DNA of 39,916 bases. Origin: Bacteroidales bacterium UBA1205 (GTDB lineage Bacteria; Bacteroidota; Bacteroidia; Bacteroidales; WCHB1-69). The notes beneath the pieces were generated by a model. It had not been told where the DNA came from. It was given only the letters and a program-made list of their open reading frames with translations, and did not search any database. Below are positions 5,690-14,716 of the stretch, in pieces (positions within the stretch are counted from its first letter, which is position 1; each line of letters starts with the position of its first letter). The position numbers and the translations under genes are program-made. Where the stretch lies: the NCBI GenBank assembly GCA_002309615.1, contig DBXT01000029.1, positions 1-39,916 of the forward strand, read 5' to 3'.

Positions 5690-6835
5690 TCATTTCATAA
5701 GTTCTGTCCACGTTCTTACCCCGATTATAGCATCTTGCTTTAAATTGTGCAATCCTTGGAATTTCAGCACGGCTTCTTTCGTCTTGTCAAGGAATACACC
5801 ATCGACCTCGACACCTAACTTGCGCTGTGCTATCTTTACATATTCGCCAGTTGCGCCATACTGTATAGTCTTAAAGAAAGTCGATACGCCTACCTGCTTA
5901 CCGCTTCGGTTATCCCAACGTGATTTTCCATCCCTTGTATCTATATGCGTAAAGGTAGGATATAAACCAATACCACCCATTCCCATAGCTTCGGCTGTCA
6001 TAGCGACCTCTAACGGAGAACCATTCTTGCACACAGTATCCGATGCCTTACCGTAAAGATGCTGACTTTTAGGCGCACCACCTACCTTGGCATTATAAGC
6101 AGGGGTACGGTATGCGGAATTTATTGTAGTAACTCCGTATAAATCACGCTCACGCTGTAGATACCTTACAAGCCTACCGTCAATTAATATTTCATCAGTA
6201 CCATCGTGGCAGGCAAACTCTTTTACTTTAAAATTACTGGGCTTGCCATCAATCGTAAAGATTAAATCTCCCTGCTTTGCTTTTGAATAATGTTCTACAC
6301 CATTTGCTACTTCAATATACTTGTCCATAGGCTTATCTCCTGCATACGCATCATAATACTGTTGTGCTATATCTACCCTTGCTTGTTTTGCTTTATCCGA
6401 TTGGTCGGCAGGGTTTTCAAAAACAACCATAAATATTATCGTTGCTTCATATACCGATTTGGCACTCATTAAAGCATTTATAAGAGTACCATTTCTTGAT
6501 AATTCAATCCACAGATAATCAAGCTGACTAGCAAGGTCTGCGATACTTACTCCACGGCTTTTTACAAGGTCAAGAAGTCCCTGCTTGCGACTCCAGTAAG
6601 TCCACTGGGCTATTCCAAAGCCTGCCGAATCTCGTACAAAATTCGTGTACTCGCCACTATCGACTTTAGCTGTGTATTCTTCATCGGTCATATTAAATTT
6701 TCGGTTATAGAAGTTCTCAAGATTATTGGGCTTGTTACCACTTTCCCAAAATAGATTTCCTTCTATACCTGCGCAAGCATAGTCGTTAAGTCCTTTATCT
6801 TTCAGATAATTCCATATCTTTTGGTCGTTGTTCAT
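5690..6835 (-). CDS. Three-domain endolysin: lysozyme2, M15 peptidase, PG-binding
   Basis: A 381-aa lytic enzyme. Residues 1-165 match the phage tail lysozyme (lysozyme2) pattern: KIWNYLKDKGLNDY, GNLFWE31SG with Glu31 as a likely catalytic acid, and SAGFGIAQWTYWSRKQG. Residues 200-320 are an M15-type peptidase with zinc ligands H259 and D266 (SQHLYGKASD) and the HxD motif H297-I-D299. Residues 322-381 are a peptidoglycan-binding domain (GATGEYVKIAQRKLGVEVDG). It would cut both the glycan and the peptide part of the wall. No signal peptide, so export depends on the holin. AGGAG precedes ATG 6835. Confidence 0.9.
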   Translation of the reverse strand: MNNDQKIWNYLKDKGLNDYACAGIEGNLFWESGNKPNNLENFYNRKFNMTDEEYTAKVDSGEYTNFVRDSAGFGIAQWTYWSRKQGLLDLVKSRGVSIADLASQLDYLWIELSRNGTLINALMSAKSVYEATIIFMVVFENPADQSDKAKQARVDIAQQYYDAYAGDKPMDKYIEVANGVEHYSKAKQGDLIFTIDGKPSNFKVKEFACHDGTDEILIDGRLVRYLQRERDLYGVTTINSAYRTPAYNAKVGGAPKSQHLYGKASDTVCKNGSPLEVAMTAEAMGMGGIGLYPTFTHIDTRDGKSRWDNRSGKQVGVSTFFKTIQYGATGEYVKIAQRKLGVEVDGVFLDKTKEAVLKFQGLHNLKQDAIIGVRTWTELMK

Positions 6836-6838
6836 AAC

Positions 6839-7105
6839 TTATCTCCTATATTCACAATATCCATCAGTATTGGTAAGGTTCAGTTTGCATTTCCCGTCTG
6901 TGTATAGTCTGCATCCCATACAGTAATTTTCCTCTATGGGCTGTCCCGTTTCTATTACATACCCTTTGCCACAGTTCGGACATTCAAGGTTTTTCAGCAA
7001 TACATCGGACGGTCTAACAGCTATCCACCTCTTAAAGCATTTCACGCATATAACCTCTGATACTGTATGTGGAAGATTCTTTTCTATTTCGTCAATGCCG
7101 TTCAT
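6839..7105 (-). CDS. Cys-rich zinc-ribbon protein
   Basis: An 88-aa protein. The start at 7105 (MNGIDEIEKN) has GGGAG 7 nt upstream and overlaps the gene before it by 14 nt; upstream Met codons lie in another gene. Seven cysteines: CVKC and CPNC as a classic zinc ribbon (residues about 20-50), then NYCMGC and two further Cys near the end (KCKLN, GYCEYR), which may form a second metal site. It sits between the fibre genes and the endolysin. Function unknown. Confidence 0.65.
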   Translation of the reverse strand: MNGIDEIEKNLPHTVSEVICVKCFKRWIAVRPSDVLLKNLECPNCGKGYVIETGQPIEENYCMGCRLYTDGKCKLNLTNTDGYCEYRR

Positions 7106-7250
7106 TGTCTTGCTCCCATTCATCGTCAAACCATTCATCATCTTCGGGTAAATCTTCAAGCCTTGGAATGTTTAGGTTGTCTTTGTTTTCGGCAAACCAT
7201 TGTTTAAAGGTTTCTACTGTATCCATTGCTGTGTCCATAACTAACGCCAT
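7092..7250 (-). CDS. Small acidic protein (52 aa)
   Basis: The start at 7250 has no strong ribosome site; the Met at 7238 is an alternative. The first half is helical (DTAMDTVETFKQWFAENKDN); the second is very acidic with Trp (LEDLPEDDEWFDDEWEQDNE). It overlaps the zinc-ribbon gene, whose ribosome site lies in its 3' end, so coupling is likely. A coding role is plausible from this overlap, but there is no recognised family. Confidence 0.5.
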   Translation of the reverse strand: MALVMDTAMDTVETFKQWFAENKDNLNIPRLEDLPEDDEWFDDEWEQDNERH

Positions 7251-7260
7251 TTTTACTTAC

Positions 7261-7273
7261 ACAGAATTTCTGT
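7261..7273. repeat. Short inverted repeat, possible operator
   Basis: ACAGAA and TTCTGT flank one base. It lies 10 bp upstream of the small acidic gene, in a 55-bp A/T-rich gap after the gene at 7306. With no U-run it is not a terminator. Operator is the simplest reading; chance is also possible at this size. Confidence 0.3.
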
Positions 7274-7305
7274 TTTTAATTAAAAATAACGCTGATTTAT
7301 TTTAA

Positions 7306-7575
7306 TTATTCTTCATCGGTTTCAACAGGTTCATCTGTCGGCAAGTAATACATATATTCCCCAACAGTTTCTTCTTTCACATTCTGCCCCTGTGATGAAA
7401 TTATCTTGATGTTCATATAAGTGTGATTCTCGCCTAAATCTGCGGATACGTTAGAGAGTGCTTCATAATACTTGGTTAATGCGCTCTGTTCTGAATTGTA
7501 CTTTTTAACATTGGCATACTCTGTCAATGCTCCGTCTTTGATTATCTGTTCGATTGTTAAGATGTAATATTTCAT
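7306..7575 (-). CDS. Fibre-associated small protein (89 aa)
   Basis: The start at 7575 has AAAGGAG 7 nt upstream. The protein begins MKYYILTIEQIIKDGALTEY and reads as a strand followed by helices (SEQSALTKYYEALSNVSADL), then strands and an acidic tail (DEPVETDEE). It lies just downstream of the terminal fibre gene. In tailed phages this position often holds fibre assembly chaperones, so that is the best guess, but no family is recognised. Confidence 0.65.
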   Translation of the reverse strand: MKYYILTIEQIIKDGALTEYANVKKYNSEQSALTKYYEALSNVSADLGENHTYMNIKIISSQGQNVKEETVGEYMYYLPTDEPVETDEE

Positions 7576-7587
7576 TGTTTTTCTCCT

Positions 7588-8580
7588 TTATGATGTTCGC
7601 CTATACAATACTGTGCTCCCTACTGTCCCTATTTGTGACCAAGTACCAAAATATTCATTTGATGGGGTATATCCTGTCGCTCCTCCTACTATTGAATTTG
7701 TGGGTAAATCCCATCGTGCCTGTGTGTAACCGCTTGGCAAGGATGAAACATTAGACATATTTATATCAATATTTATACCATCTTCCAAGTCCATCCCTGC
7801 AACTCTTAATAATCTTTCTCTCCCCCATACTCCATCGTGCTGTCCGTATAATTCCCAAGTAGATGTTGCTACTTTTTTAATAAAGTATCTTCGGTAATTC
7901 CCCCCACTACATAAAAGATAATCTAAATCGGGGTCTGTTCCACCCGAATTGAGAAATTTTACATCAACTCTCGTATAATAACTACCTCTACTCATCAATT
8001 CAAATATTATGGGAGTATTAACATTTGCACCAGTTATAGTAAGCGTTGCAATTTTGAAATAATTGTAACTACCATTCCCATTGCAATCGGTTTTTCCACT
8101 TTGGTAAAGGCATCCTCTTAAGGTCAATTCTGCTTTCGGTGTTGCCCCATTAGCTACCAATACTCCAATAGCAACCTTATTGTTTTTTATCTGCAAAGCG
8201 GGTCTTGTAAGGCTTTTCCATCTGTCTGCGCTGTGATTTGTGATAGAATCCTCACCACTCGCAAAAATCATGCTTGTAGCATTTTGTTTTGTTGCAAAAA
8301 CAAGTGCTTCGTCACCACTATTTTGATAACTGACAGTTGTACTCCACTCTGAATGGTTAGGTCGGAAATTTAAAGCAACATTATTTTCTGTGTTCATATT
8401 TAATGTTCCCGACATTGTGTCACCCGACTTTGATACTTTCCCACTCACATCGGTTGTCAGACTATCCAATTTTACCTCTGCGTTACTGTTCCCATACGTT
8501 ACCCTTGAGGATGGGTAAGCTGACGGCATCATATTAACTCTTTGTTTCCGTCCGTTTTTAATAAATGCAAATATTGACAT
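7588..8580 (-). CDS. Tail fibre / receptor-binding protein
   Basis: A 330-aa protein. Residues about 50-62 carry KVSKSGDTMSGTL, a motif typical of trimeric tail-fibre shafts. What follows is beta-rich and Asn/Ser/Gly-rich, without trans-membrane or enzymatic motifs. The N-terminus is basic (KNGRKQRVN) and may dock onto the baseplate. It lies downstream of the large repeat fibre, as a second or terminal fibre that sets host range. GAGG precedes ATG 8580. Confidence 0.8.
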   Translation of the reverse strand: MSIFAFIKNGRKQRVNMMPSAYPSSRVTYGNSNAEVKLDSLTTDVSGKVSKSGDTMSGTLNMNTENNVALNFRPNHSEWSTTVSYQNSGDEALVFATKQNATSMIFASGEDSITNHSADRWKSLTRPALQIKNNKVAIGVLVANGATPKAELTLRGCLYQSGKTDCNGNGSYNYFKIATLTITGANVNTPIIFELMSRGSYYTRVDVKFLNSGGTDPDLDYLLCSGGNYRRYFIKKVATSTWELYGQHDGVWGRERLLRVAGMDLEDGINIDINMSNVSSLPSGYTQARWDLPTNSIVGGATGYTPSNEYFGTWSQIGTVGSTVLYRRTS

Positions 8581-8589
8581 AATTTACCT

Positions 8590-10284
8590 CTATGATATTA
8601 CTGTTCGCCACGAGTCCCATGTATCTTGGTAACATTTTCTCATTACAACTCCTGTGCCTCTGTATATACTGAACCAAAATTGATATACAGTTCTTGAATC
8701 ACTTCCGCTTGAGATTACAAGCATATATCCATTATCGGCAGAATGAGGTGCATTTTGTGTTCCGCTTTGATTTGTTCCCCCATTTCTATACCACCCACTT
8801 GTTTTATAATCATTAAAATTTAAGGATGGCACAGGTTCAAAGCCCATATACCCTTTATATGAAAGGAATAATTCAGAATTAAGTGTATCAAGTGCAGAAC
8901 CTACACTCCCTTGTCCGTACCCTATCCCATACGCATCAATGGGTATCATATCTTCATCGTTAATCTCAAAGCACCCATCGGCTGAACCATCTGTCGGTAA
9001 AGCATCAAATGCACTCCCTGTCGTTGATGTGATTATCTCTATGGCTGTTGCGCTGTCGGTTGAATCATCGGTAACATTCGCATCTTTGAACCATAAATTT
9101 GTGCGCTGTGTGAGTGCGGTCTTGATTCTGTTCCATATCGTGTGACCACCACTACCGCTACCATTTGCTACTTCATCAATAGCATCCTGCACATTCGTAG
9201 CCGTTAAGCCACTTGTAGTATTATCATAATCTATATCATCAGCATCACTCGGTATTGTAGGCTTGTTCTTGATATAATCTTTAGCACTGGTATCTGTCTG
9301 ACTCCAATCGCTCTGTATCTGCGCATCGGGTATCGTGGGCTTATTTTTAATATAATCATCAGCAGTATTGTCGGTCTGATTCCAATCGGCTTGCACGTTT
9401 GCTTGTGCGCCTGCCTCAATTCCACTCAACTTATTCTTTTCAGTTGTAGTGTAATTATTATCTGTGTGCGTGTAATTAGCATCGGATACAAAATTACTAT
9501 CATTTGTTAAATCACTTGTAGCTGAAGGAATTGTAGGCTTATTCTGAATATACGCATCACTTGTATTATCAGTTTCATTCCAATTAGCCTGTACGTTTAC
9601 TTCTGCACCGCTTGCTATGCCCTCTAATTTGCTTTTTAAGGCACTTGTAAAGTCCTCGGTGGATAATTGCTTACCCGTTACTTTATCAACCTTATTTCCA
9701 AGCAAATTATCGGCTTCTGTCTTGGTATAGTAATTACTTAAATCTACCTGTGTGCTACCGATATGCTCCCACGCATTATTTACATAGATATATTCATCGT
9801 ATACATCCTGCGTTTCTGCCGTTGCTTTTGGCACAAGATAAATCGTGGTAGTTGATATATCTTGCGTGGGTAAAGTCTGCACGACAAGGATGTTAAGCGT
9901 TACTATTGCGCTTATTAAAGCATTTACCTCTGCCTGCGTATAGGTTTCAGATTTCAGATAGTAGTTAGTCAGATTGTTTACTGTGTTAGTTATAAAGCCT
10001 GCATCGTTGGTGTATGCTGAAAGACTCGATGGTATGTTTACAATCGTCTTATCATTTGGCGCATTATCCGTTACGGTTGCAATTCCAGTAAACTGTAATT
10101 TGCCACGCTGTGTAAGCAGGCTACCGATTTTATCCAGTATTTTATGCGCTAAAGGTCTGCCCTCTAATACTGTTATGCGTTGGTCGTTATTTTCTACGCC
10201 GTCTTCCAAGTGATTCAGATTCTGCGCATTTATTGGGCTTTCTTCTGACGGTGTATTTTCCCAGTGTGTTTTTTCATACGACAT
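8590..10284 (-). CDS. Large tail fibre with NKPTI repeats
   Basis: A 564-aa protein. The N-terminus (THWENTPSEESPINAQNLNH followed by LEDGV) is the classic phage fibre anchoring motif. Residues about 230-360 contain three degenerate repeats of the type WNQTDNTADDYIKNKPTIP, with KLEGI/SGIEAGA linkers. The C-terminal third (about 440-564) is beta-rich with Trp/Tyr and is a likely receptor-binding knob. Such repeats are common in fibre shafts and can change number by recombination. AAGGAG precedes ATG 10284. Confidence 0.85.
   Translation of the reverse strand: MSYEKTHWENTPSEESPINAQNLNHLEDGVENNDQRITVLEGRPLAHKILDKIGSLLTQRGKLQFTGIATVTDNAPNDKTIVNIPSSLSAYTNDAGFITNTVNNLTNYYLKSETYTQAEVNALISAIVTLNILVVQTLPTQDISTTTIYLVPKATAETQDVYDEYIYVNNAWEHIGSTQVDLSNYYTKTEADNLLGNKVDKVTGKQLSTEDFTSALKSKLEGIASGAEVNVQANWNETDNTSDAYIQNKPTIPSATSDLTNDSNFVSDANYTHTDNNYTTTEKNKLSGIEAGAQANVQADWNQTDNTADDYIKNKPTIPDAQIQSDWSQTDTSAKDYIKNKPTIPSDADDIDYDNTTSGLTATNVQDAIDEVANGSGSGGHTIWNRIKTALTQRTNLWFKDANVTDDSTDSATAIEIITSTTGSAFDALPTDGSADGCFEINDEDMIPIDAYGIGYGQGSVGSALDTLNSELFLSYKGYMGFEPVPSLNFNDYKTSGWYRNGGTNQSGTQNAPHSADNGYMLVISSGSDSRTVYQFWFSIYRGTGVVMRKCYQDTWDSWRTVIS
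9251..9601 (-). repeat. Coding tandem repeats in fibre shaft
   Basis: Three copies of a roughly 24-residue unit ending in NKPTIP lie at about 9527-9601, 9329-9404 and 9251-9325. The second and third also share most of their nucleotides at the IKNKPTI end. The first and second are separated by a roughly 40-residue stretch with a further NKLSGIEAGA linker. Confidence 0.7.
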
Positions 10285-10295
10285 AGTTTATCTCC

Positions 10296-11117
10296 TTAAT
10301 CTAAAGGAATGTAAAGTAATAGACCATCTGAATTAGGGTATATTGGAATACATCTATATCTGTCGCCATCTACTTCTATGGTTCTTTCATTCTGTGCATA
10401 ATCAATATACGAAGAGTACAAAGTGTTTGCATTAAAAATACCACTTGAAGATATTGTTGTGAATTTCTTTAATGCAATGTATGGATAAAATCTTGAAGAG
10501 GGAGTTAATATTGACATCTTAAAACTCGGGGCAATATATAACGCCGTACTTAAATCAATAAATGCGTAAGAATATGTCGTTCCTGCTATGTTAGTTAAAT
10601 ATACATTTGTTATAAGTCCCCATTTTGTTGCATTTGTTTTTGGGTTTAAATATCTATCAAATACTGCATAATATGCATTATTATTTCTAAAATACTTTAT
10701 GCAAAAACATCCTTGTGCGGAGGGACGTAATACCATTACATTGTTATTTAATGATGGAGACCCTGTATTCATCCACACTATACTTTGTCCACTTAACGAA
10801 ACTATATAACATATACTATTTATACTATCATTTGATTGAATAAGAAATGGTATTATAACATTATTGTATGCATCTTCGCTTATAGGTCTTATAGCGTATA
10901 TCTGTGCTGTGCTAAACTGATAAGTAGTATATCCCGATTTTTCAATAGTCAAATATTCAAAATAATCAGATAAATGTACACGTTCCCACCCGATTGCATC
11001 GGCTATTTTTTGTACAGAATCGCCGTCCCAAATAGTCATTACTACTTGGTTGGTACTATCATCTACATTTATTTTTACTAAATTGTCTACATTTTGCCAT
11101 TCGTTAGATATCGCCAT
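10296..11117 (-). CDS. Receptor-binding / baseplate protein, distal (273 aa)
   Basis: A beta-rich protein that begins MAISNEWQNVDNLVKINVDD. It contains many aromatic residues and Ser/Asn/Thr loops. The C-terminal pattern ERTIEVDGDRYRCIPIYPN resembles VERVIEVNGVEFSSI near the end of the next upstream gene, so the two probably share a C-terminal strand module. In position it lies between the tail hub genes and the long fibre, as expected for a host-binding or baseplate wedge protein. CGGAG precedes ATG 11117. Confidence 0.65.
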   Translation of the reverse strand: MAISNEWQNVDNLVKINVDDSTNQVVMTIWDGDSVQKIADAIGWERVHLSDYFEYLTIEKSGYTTYQFSTAQIYAIRPISEDAYNNVIIPFLIQSNDSINSICYIVSLSGQSIVWMNTGSPSLNNNVMVLRPSAQGCFCIKYFRNNNAYYAVFDRYLNPKTNATKWGLITNVYLTNIAGTTYSYAFIDLSTALYIAPSFKMSILTPSSRFYPYIALKKFTTISSSGIFNANTLYSSYIDYAQNERTIEVDGDRYRCIPIYPNSDGLLLYIPLD

Positions 11118-11120
11118 ATT

Positions 11121-11888
11121 TTACTCCGTGGGAAAGAATATGTGTGAATTTAATATACTAGAAAATTCCACACCATTCACCTCTATTACACGTTCAACGC
11201 TTCTATAATCAAATAAACCCAATTTAATATTTTTTGTAATAAGTATGTTTTCCTTGCCATTATAATCTTTCGCATCATAAACGTATGGCATAGGGACTAA
11301 TTCTGCATATAATGTTCCGTCACCTTGTGTTACTACAGACCCATCAAGCACCTTTCCTGCATAATAAAAATGGTACATCGATTCATCAATCGGGGTTTCA
11401 AGGTCTACAGCATAATAATCAGAAAAATAACAAAATACATCTGTATTTTCTTTTACATTTTCAAACGTATCAAAAGCACACCACCCACGATAATCATTAC
11501 TAGCACTTAAATTATCTGCAAGTATATAAAATCCGTCACCCACAAATATCCTAGCAGGGTAACTACCACCATACGGACATCCAACTGCCCCTACTTTGGC
11601 TGTTACAGCACCGCTTTCTGATAGCAATACAAAGTATACTCGCAAGGCTGCTGAACCATACGAAGCGCCTGCATAAAATATCAAGCCATAAATTGAACCA
11701 TCGGGTATATATACGGCTAACTTATTCATAGCAAGTGGGTTATTATTCCACAACCCACTAATAGAAGTGTATCCTAAATCGGATGCGTAGTTTACAGTAC
11801 CACCGATTAAATTGGCAATACGTGTTAACGTAGCATAGTCATAATATCCGTTTGTTTTTGATATGGTTATATATTGCCACTCGCTCAT
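11121..11888 (-). CDS. Receptor-binding / baseplate protein, proximal (255 aa)
   Basis: It begins MSEWQYITISKTNGYYDYAT. The product is beta-strand rich, with Tyr/Gly/Ser loops (FYAGASYGSAALRVYFVLLS) and no enzymatic motifs. It shares the VERVIEVNGVEF-type C-terminal segment with the gene downstream, which suggests an old duplication. It lies directly after the second tail hub protein, with only 1 nt overlap and GGAG upstream. A host-recognition role is inferred from position and composition. Confidence 0.6.
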   Translation of the reverse strand: MSEWQYITISKTNGYYDYATLTRIANLIGGTVNYASDLGYTSISGLWNNNPLAMNKLAVYIPDGSIYGLIFYAGASYGSAALRVYFVLLSESGAVTAKVGAVGCPYGGSYPARIFVGDGFYILADNLSASNDYRGWCAFDTFENVKENTDVFCYFSDYYAVDLETPIDESMYHFYYAGKVLDGSVVTQGDGTLYAELVPMPYVYDAKDYNGKENILITKNIKLGLFDYRSVERVIEVNGVEFSSILNSHIFFPTE

Positions 11889-13117
11889 TAGCTTATCTCC
11901 GTTACAATACCGCTTTCGACTTCACCAATACCGCCCAGTACCTCGACTTCGGGAACATCTGTAAATTCTACCAATACGATGCCACGATAGTTGTTATCCT
12001 CTCGTCCTTCGTCTTCCTCGTCTATCTGATTCTGTAGGTCTTCTACCTGCGCCGATAAGTCTGTGATAAATACCCTTTGGTCTTGCTCACCCTCTGCCGA
12101 GAATGTATCGTGCATAAATTGATGCCCCGATAATGTACGTGATACTACCATAACCGTTACGGTCTGCTCTACGCCCTCATCGTCAACATCGGTGTAAGTT
12201 ACCTTATCGCCACACTCTACCCACGGATAGGCTGTATTTTGCGCTGAAAACGGCTTAAAGCTGATATCCTCTACTTCATCGTGGATATTTTCAGCCATTT
12301 CCAAAAGGTCGCTTGCGGTTTGGTCGTATGCGAATATATTGCCTTGTATTATGTAAGTATTCTGACCCGAATATGGATAAAATACACCGCTATCTTCCGA
12401 TGTATTCCGTATCATTATCCTATCAAGGGGGTTAACATCGTAATCCTCATATTCAAAATCTTTAGCCCAAGATATTGCCTGTGTACCTGTTTCACGCAGG
12501 TGCTTTACCTTAAAAAGACCGTCGCCGTCTATATACCCGATAACGCCGTTTATTTGACAAAGCTGTTTCAAGTAGTCTAAAGCGGTGAAATTTTTTACGT
12601 GCTTTTTAGTACCACCAAAGCACGGATACTCGCCATTCCTAAACCACGACACATAAAGTTCAAGGTTAAATTCTGCAATAAACGATAAAAATGAGCGGTA
12701 TATAGTTGTTACACCTAAACTATTCCACCACTTTGACGCATCCAATAACGACAGCCTGTAAAAATCATCATAGGCTATAATAGACTTTAAACCTTTAATC
12801 GATGTTTTTACTGATTCATCTATTATACCCGAAAATACGGATATCCACTGGGTATCGTTAGCCTTTACCCACGCTTTTATCCGTTTATTTTTTAAGTAAT
12901 TAGAATTAAAAGCATCTGTAGTAAAAGACAGCTTACGTGCGATACAACCCACAAATTCGATAGATTCTGACGACATTATGCTTTCAGCAATCTCAAACGT
13001 ATCCATTTCGATATTGCTTTCGTCTATCGTACCTACGCCTGTAACGGTTATTTTAATATGCTTTTGTGATACTTCTGATAGCCACGCATCTTTGGTAGCT
13101 TGATTAACCGTTATCAT
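11888..13117 (-). CDS. Tail hub (Tal/gp27-like) protein, copy 2
   Basis: A 409-aa protein. The N-terminal 200 residues share many identities with the gene just upstream: TFEIAESIMSS, FVGCIARK, LKNKRIKAWVKAN, YDDFYRLS and LGVTTI in equivalent order. The C-terminal part has YPWVECGDKVTYTDVDDEGV and VVSRTLSGHQFMHDTFSAEG, a pattern of gp27/Tal-like hub domains. The tail is acidic (QNQIDEEDEG) and continues into a Val/Glu-rich end. It probably forms part of the tail tip that leads to DNA injection. It overlaps the upstream copy by 14 nt. Confidence 0.75.
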   Translation of the reverse strand: MITVNQATKDAWLSEVSQKHIKITVTGVGTIDESNIEMDTFEIAESIMSSESIEFVGCIARKLSFTTDAFNSNYLKNKRIKAWVKANDTQWISVFSGIIDESVKTSIKGLKSIIAYDDFYRLSLLDASKWWNSLGVTTIYRSFLSFIAEFNLELYVSWFRNGEYPCFGGTKKHVKNFTALDYLKQLCQINGVIGYIDGDGLFKVKHLRETGTQAISWAKDFEYEDYDVNPLDRIMIRNTSEDSGVFYPYSGQNTYIIQGNIFAYDQTASDLLEMAENIHDEVEDISFKPFSAQNTAYPWVECGDKVTYTDVDDEGVEQTVTVMVVSRTLSGHQFMHDTFSAEGEQDQRVFITDLSAQVEDLQNQIDEEDEGREDNNYRGIVLVEFTDVPEVEVLGGIGEVESGIVTEIS

Positions 13118-14309
13118 CTGCCTGTTCCTCTATCTGATTCTGTATATCTTTAAGCTGTGCCTTAAGGTCAAAAGTATTAAGCTGTATTTCTTCACAATCT
13201 GCCGAGTATTTATCCCACATAAGCTGTGCGCCCGATAATTCACGATTCATAATAACCGTATCTATAGTTATCTGTTCGCCGTTATCGTCAATATCATAAT
13301 ACGATATACAATCGCCACATTCAAGCCACGGATACGCATTTTGTTCGGCTTGAAATGGTCTGAATGATACCCTATTCAGCGCATTAAATATCTTTACAAC
13401 CATAGCGTGTAAATCGTAATAATCTTGGTCGTAAGCAAAGATATTTCCCTGTATTATGTATGAATTTACGCCACCGCCATAAAACCTTGCACCGTAGTCT
13501 TTTGATGTATTGCGAATAATCACATTATCAATAGGCTTTATGGAGTAGTCCTCGTATTTCATTTCTTTATAGGCATCGATAGCCGTAATAACAACATCGC
13601 CACCAGTATCGGTATCCGATGGGTAAATATCATCTGACGGAAACAACATATCCGAGGGGTATAAAATGCGCTGTGTTTTTACTGTCAGATATTTTACGCT
13701 AAACTGTCCGATGCCGTTAAAATACCCATAGCACCCATTTATTTGGCATATCTGTTTTAAAAAATCAAGCCCCGATAATTTCTTTACCTGTCTTATCGTG
13801 CCACCAAAGCAGGGCTTATCACCGTTGATTAGTTCAAGGTCATTAGCAAGCCCAAAGTGCTGATAAAGTGCAAAAGATTGTAATGCACCCAGTATCGTTG
13901 TTACCCCTAAAGCGTTATACCAATCAGTTACATCCACGTTAGACAACCGATAAAATTCATCGTATGCCGTTATCTTTTTCAAGCCTTTTCTTGACTCTTT
14001 TATGCCACTATCTACAAGCCCTGCAAACAGATTGATTTCATCTGTATTATTAGCCTGTATCGTGGCATATATGCGCTTATTCTTAAGCACTGGTCTATTA
14101 TACCCATCAGTGGTAAATTCAAATTTTTTAGCTATGCACCCTACCGCTTCAAAGCTATCCGAAGACATTATACTTTCCGTGTACTTAAAAGTATCTGCCT
14201 TTACTGAATCGGCGTGTATAACACCCTCGCCTACAATCAGTATGGACATTTTCTTTTCAGAGGTTTCACTCGCCCACGCTTGCTTGGTGGCATTTGATAC
14301 GGGTATCAT
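13104..14309 (-). CDS. Tail hub (Tal/gp27-like) protein, copy 1
   Basis: A 401-aa paralogue of the adjacent gene (shared TESIMSSDS, VGCIAKKFEFTTD, LKNKRIYATIQAN, YDEFYRLS, LGVTTI). Unlike the second copy it carries a run of YPSD repeats (LYPSDMLFPSDDIYPSDTD) near residue 225, a motif seen in phage tail proteins, before the KYEDYSIKPIDNVIIRN segment. The hub-like signature YPWLECGDCISYYDIDDNGE and the acidic helical C-terminus are conserved. The start overlaps the stop of the preceding gene (TAATG). Confidence 0.75.
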   Translation of the reverse strand: MIPVSNATKQAWASETSEKKMSILIVGEGVIHADSVKADTFKYTESIMSSDSFEAVGCIAKKFEFTTDGYNRPVLKNKRIYATIQANNTDEINLFAGLVDSGIKESRKGLKKITAYDEFYRLSNVDVTDWYNALGVTTILGALQSFALYQHFGLANDLELINGDKPCFGGTIRQVKKLSGLDFLKQICQINGCYGYFNGIGQFSVKYLTVKTQRILYPSDMLFPSDDIYPSDTDTGGDVVITAIDAYKEMKYEDYSIKPIDNVIIRNTSKDYGARFYGGGVNSYIIQGNIFAYDQDYYDLHAMVVKIFNALNRVSFRPFQAEQNAYPWLECGDCISYYDIDDNGEQITIDTVIMNRELSGAQLMWDKYSADCEEIQLNTFDLKAQLKDIQNQIEEQADDNG

Positions 14310-14707
14310 TATCTTTCCTCGATAGTCATTAGTACACGCTTTACCACACAGTTGCTACCGTTGTGGGTATACTTAAATTCATTCGTAGTCAGCTTGTAAT
14401 AGCATACGATGGTACGTGTGGCGTTATTTAAATTGTTAACGGTTAGCGTTATAGTCAGCTTTTTATCTGTGCTATTATTAGCAATCAGAGTAAGGAAGTC
14501 ACCGTAGCCGTCAACTGGTGTATTATTCTGCGTCCATCCATCAATGAAAACAAGTTCAAAAGAACCGCTCACTTTTGAGATATAACCGCCACGGTGCTTA
14601 TGCCCTACGCTGTCTTTCCACTCGGTGTATTCGTCTTCGCTGTCTATTTTATACGATTTTTCCTGTACATACTGTGATATATCAGTATTGCCAATACTTA
14701 CCTGCAT
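14309..14707 (-). CDS. Distal tail component (132 aa)
   Basis: A small beta-rich protein beginning MQVSIGNTDISQYVQEKSYK, followed by EYTEWKDSVGHKHRGGYISK. Position between the tape measure and the two hub proteins is the usual place of the distal tail (Dit) protein in siphophages, but it is far shorter than typical Dit (about 250 aa), so it may be an adaptor. No enzymatic motif. AAGGAG precedes ATG 14707. Confidence 0.6.
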   Translation of the reverse strand: MQVSIGNTDISQYVQEKSYKIDSEDEYTEWKDSVGHKHRGGYISKVSGSFELVFIDGWTQNNTPVDGYGDFLTLIANNSTDKKLTITLTVNNLNNATRTIVCYYKLTTNEFKYTHNGSNCVVKRVLMTIEER

Positions 14708-14716
14708 CGTATCTCC

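Noticed and set aside
9226..9620. CRISPR-like repeat array
   Set aside because: The repeats are coding, degenerate and belong to a tail fibre shaft; no spacers or Cas genes.
7588..14309. Diversity-generating retroelement in the fibre region
   Set aside because: No reverse transcriptase gene and no template/variable repeat pair was found.
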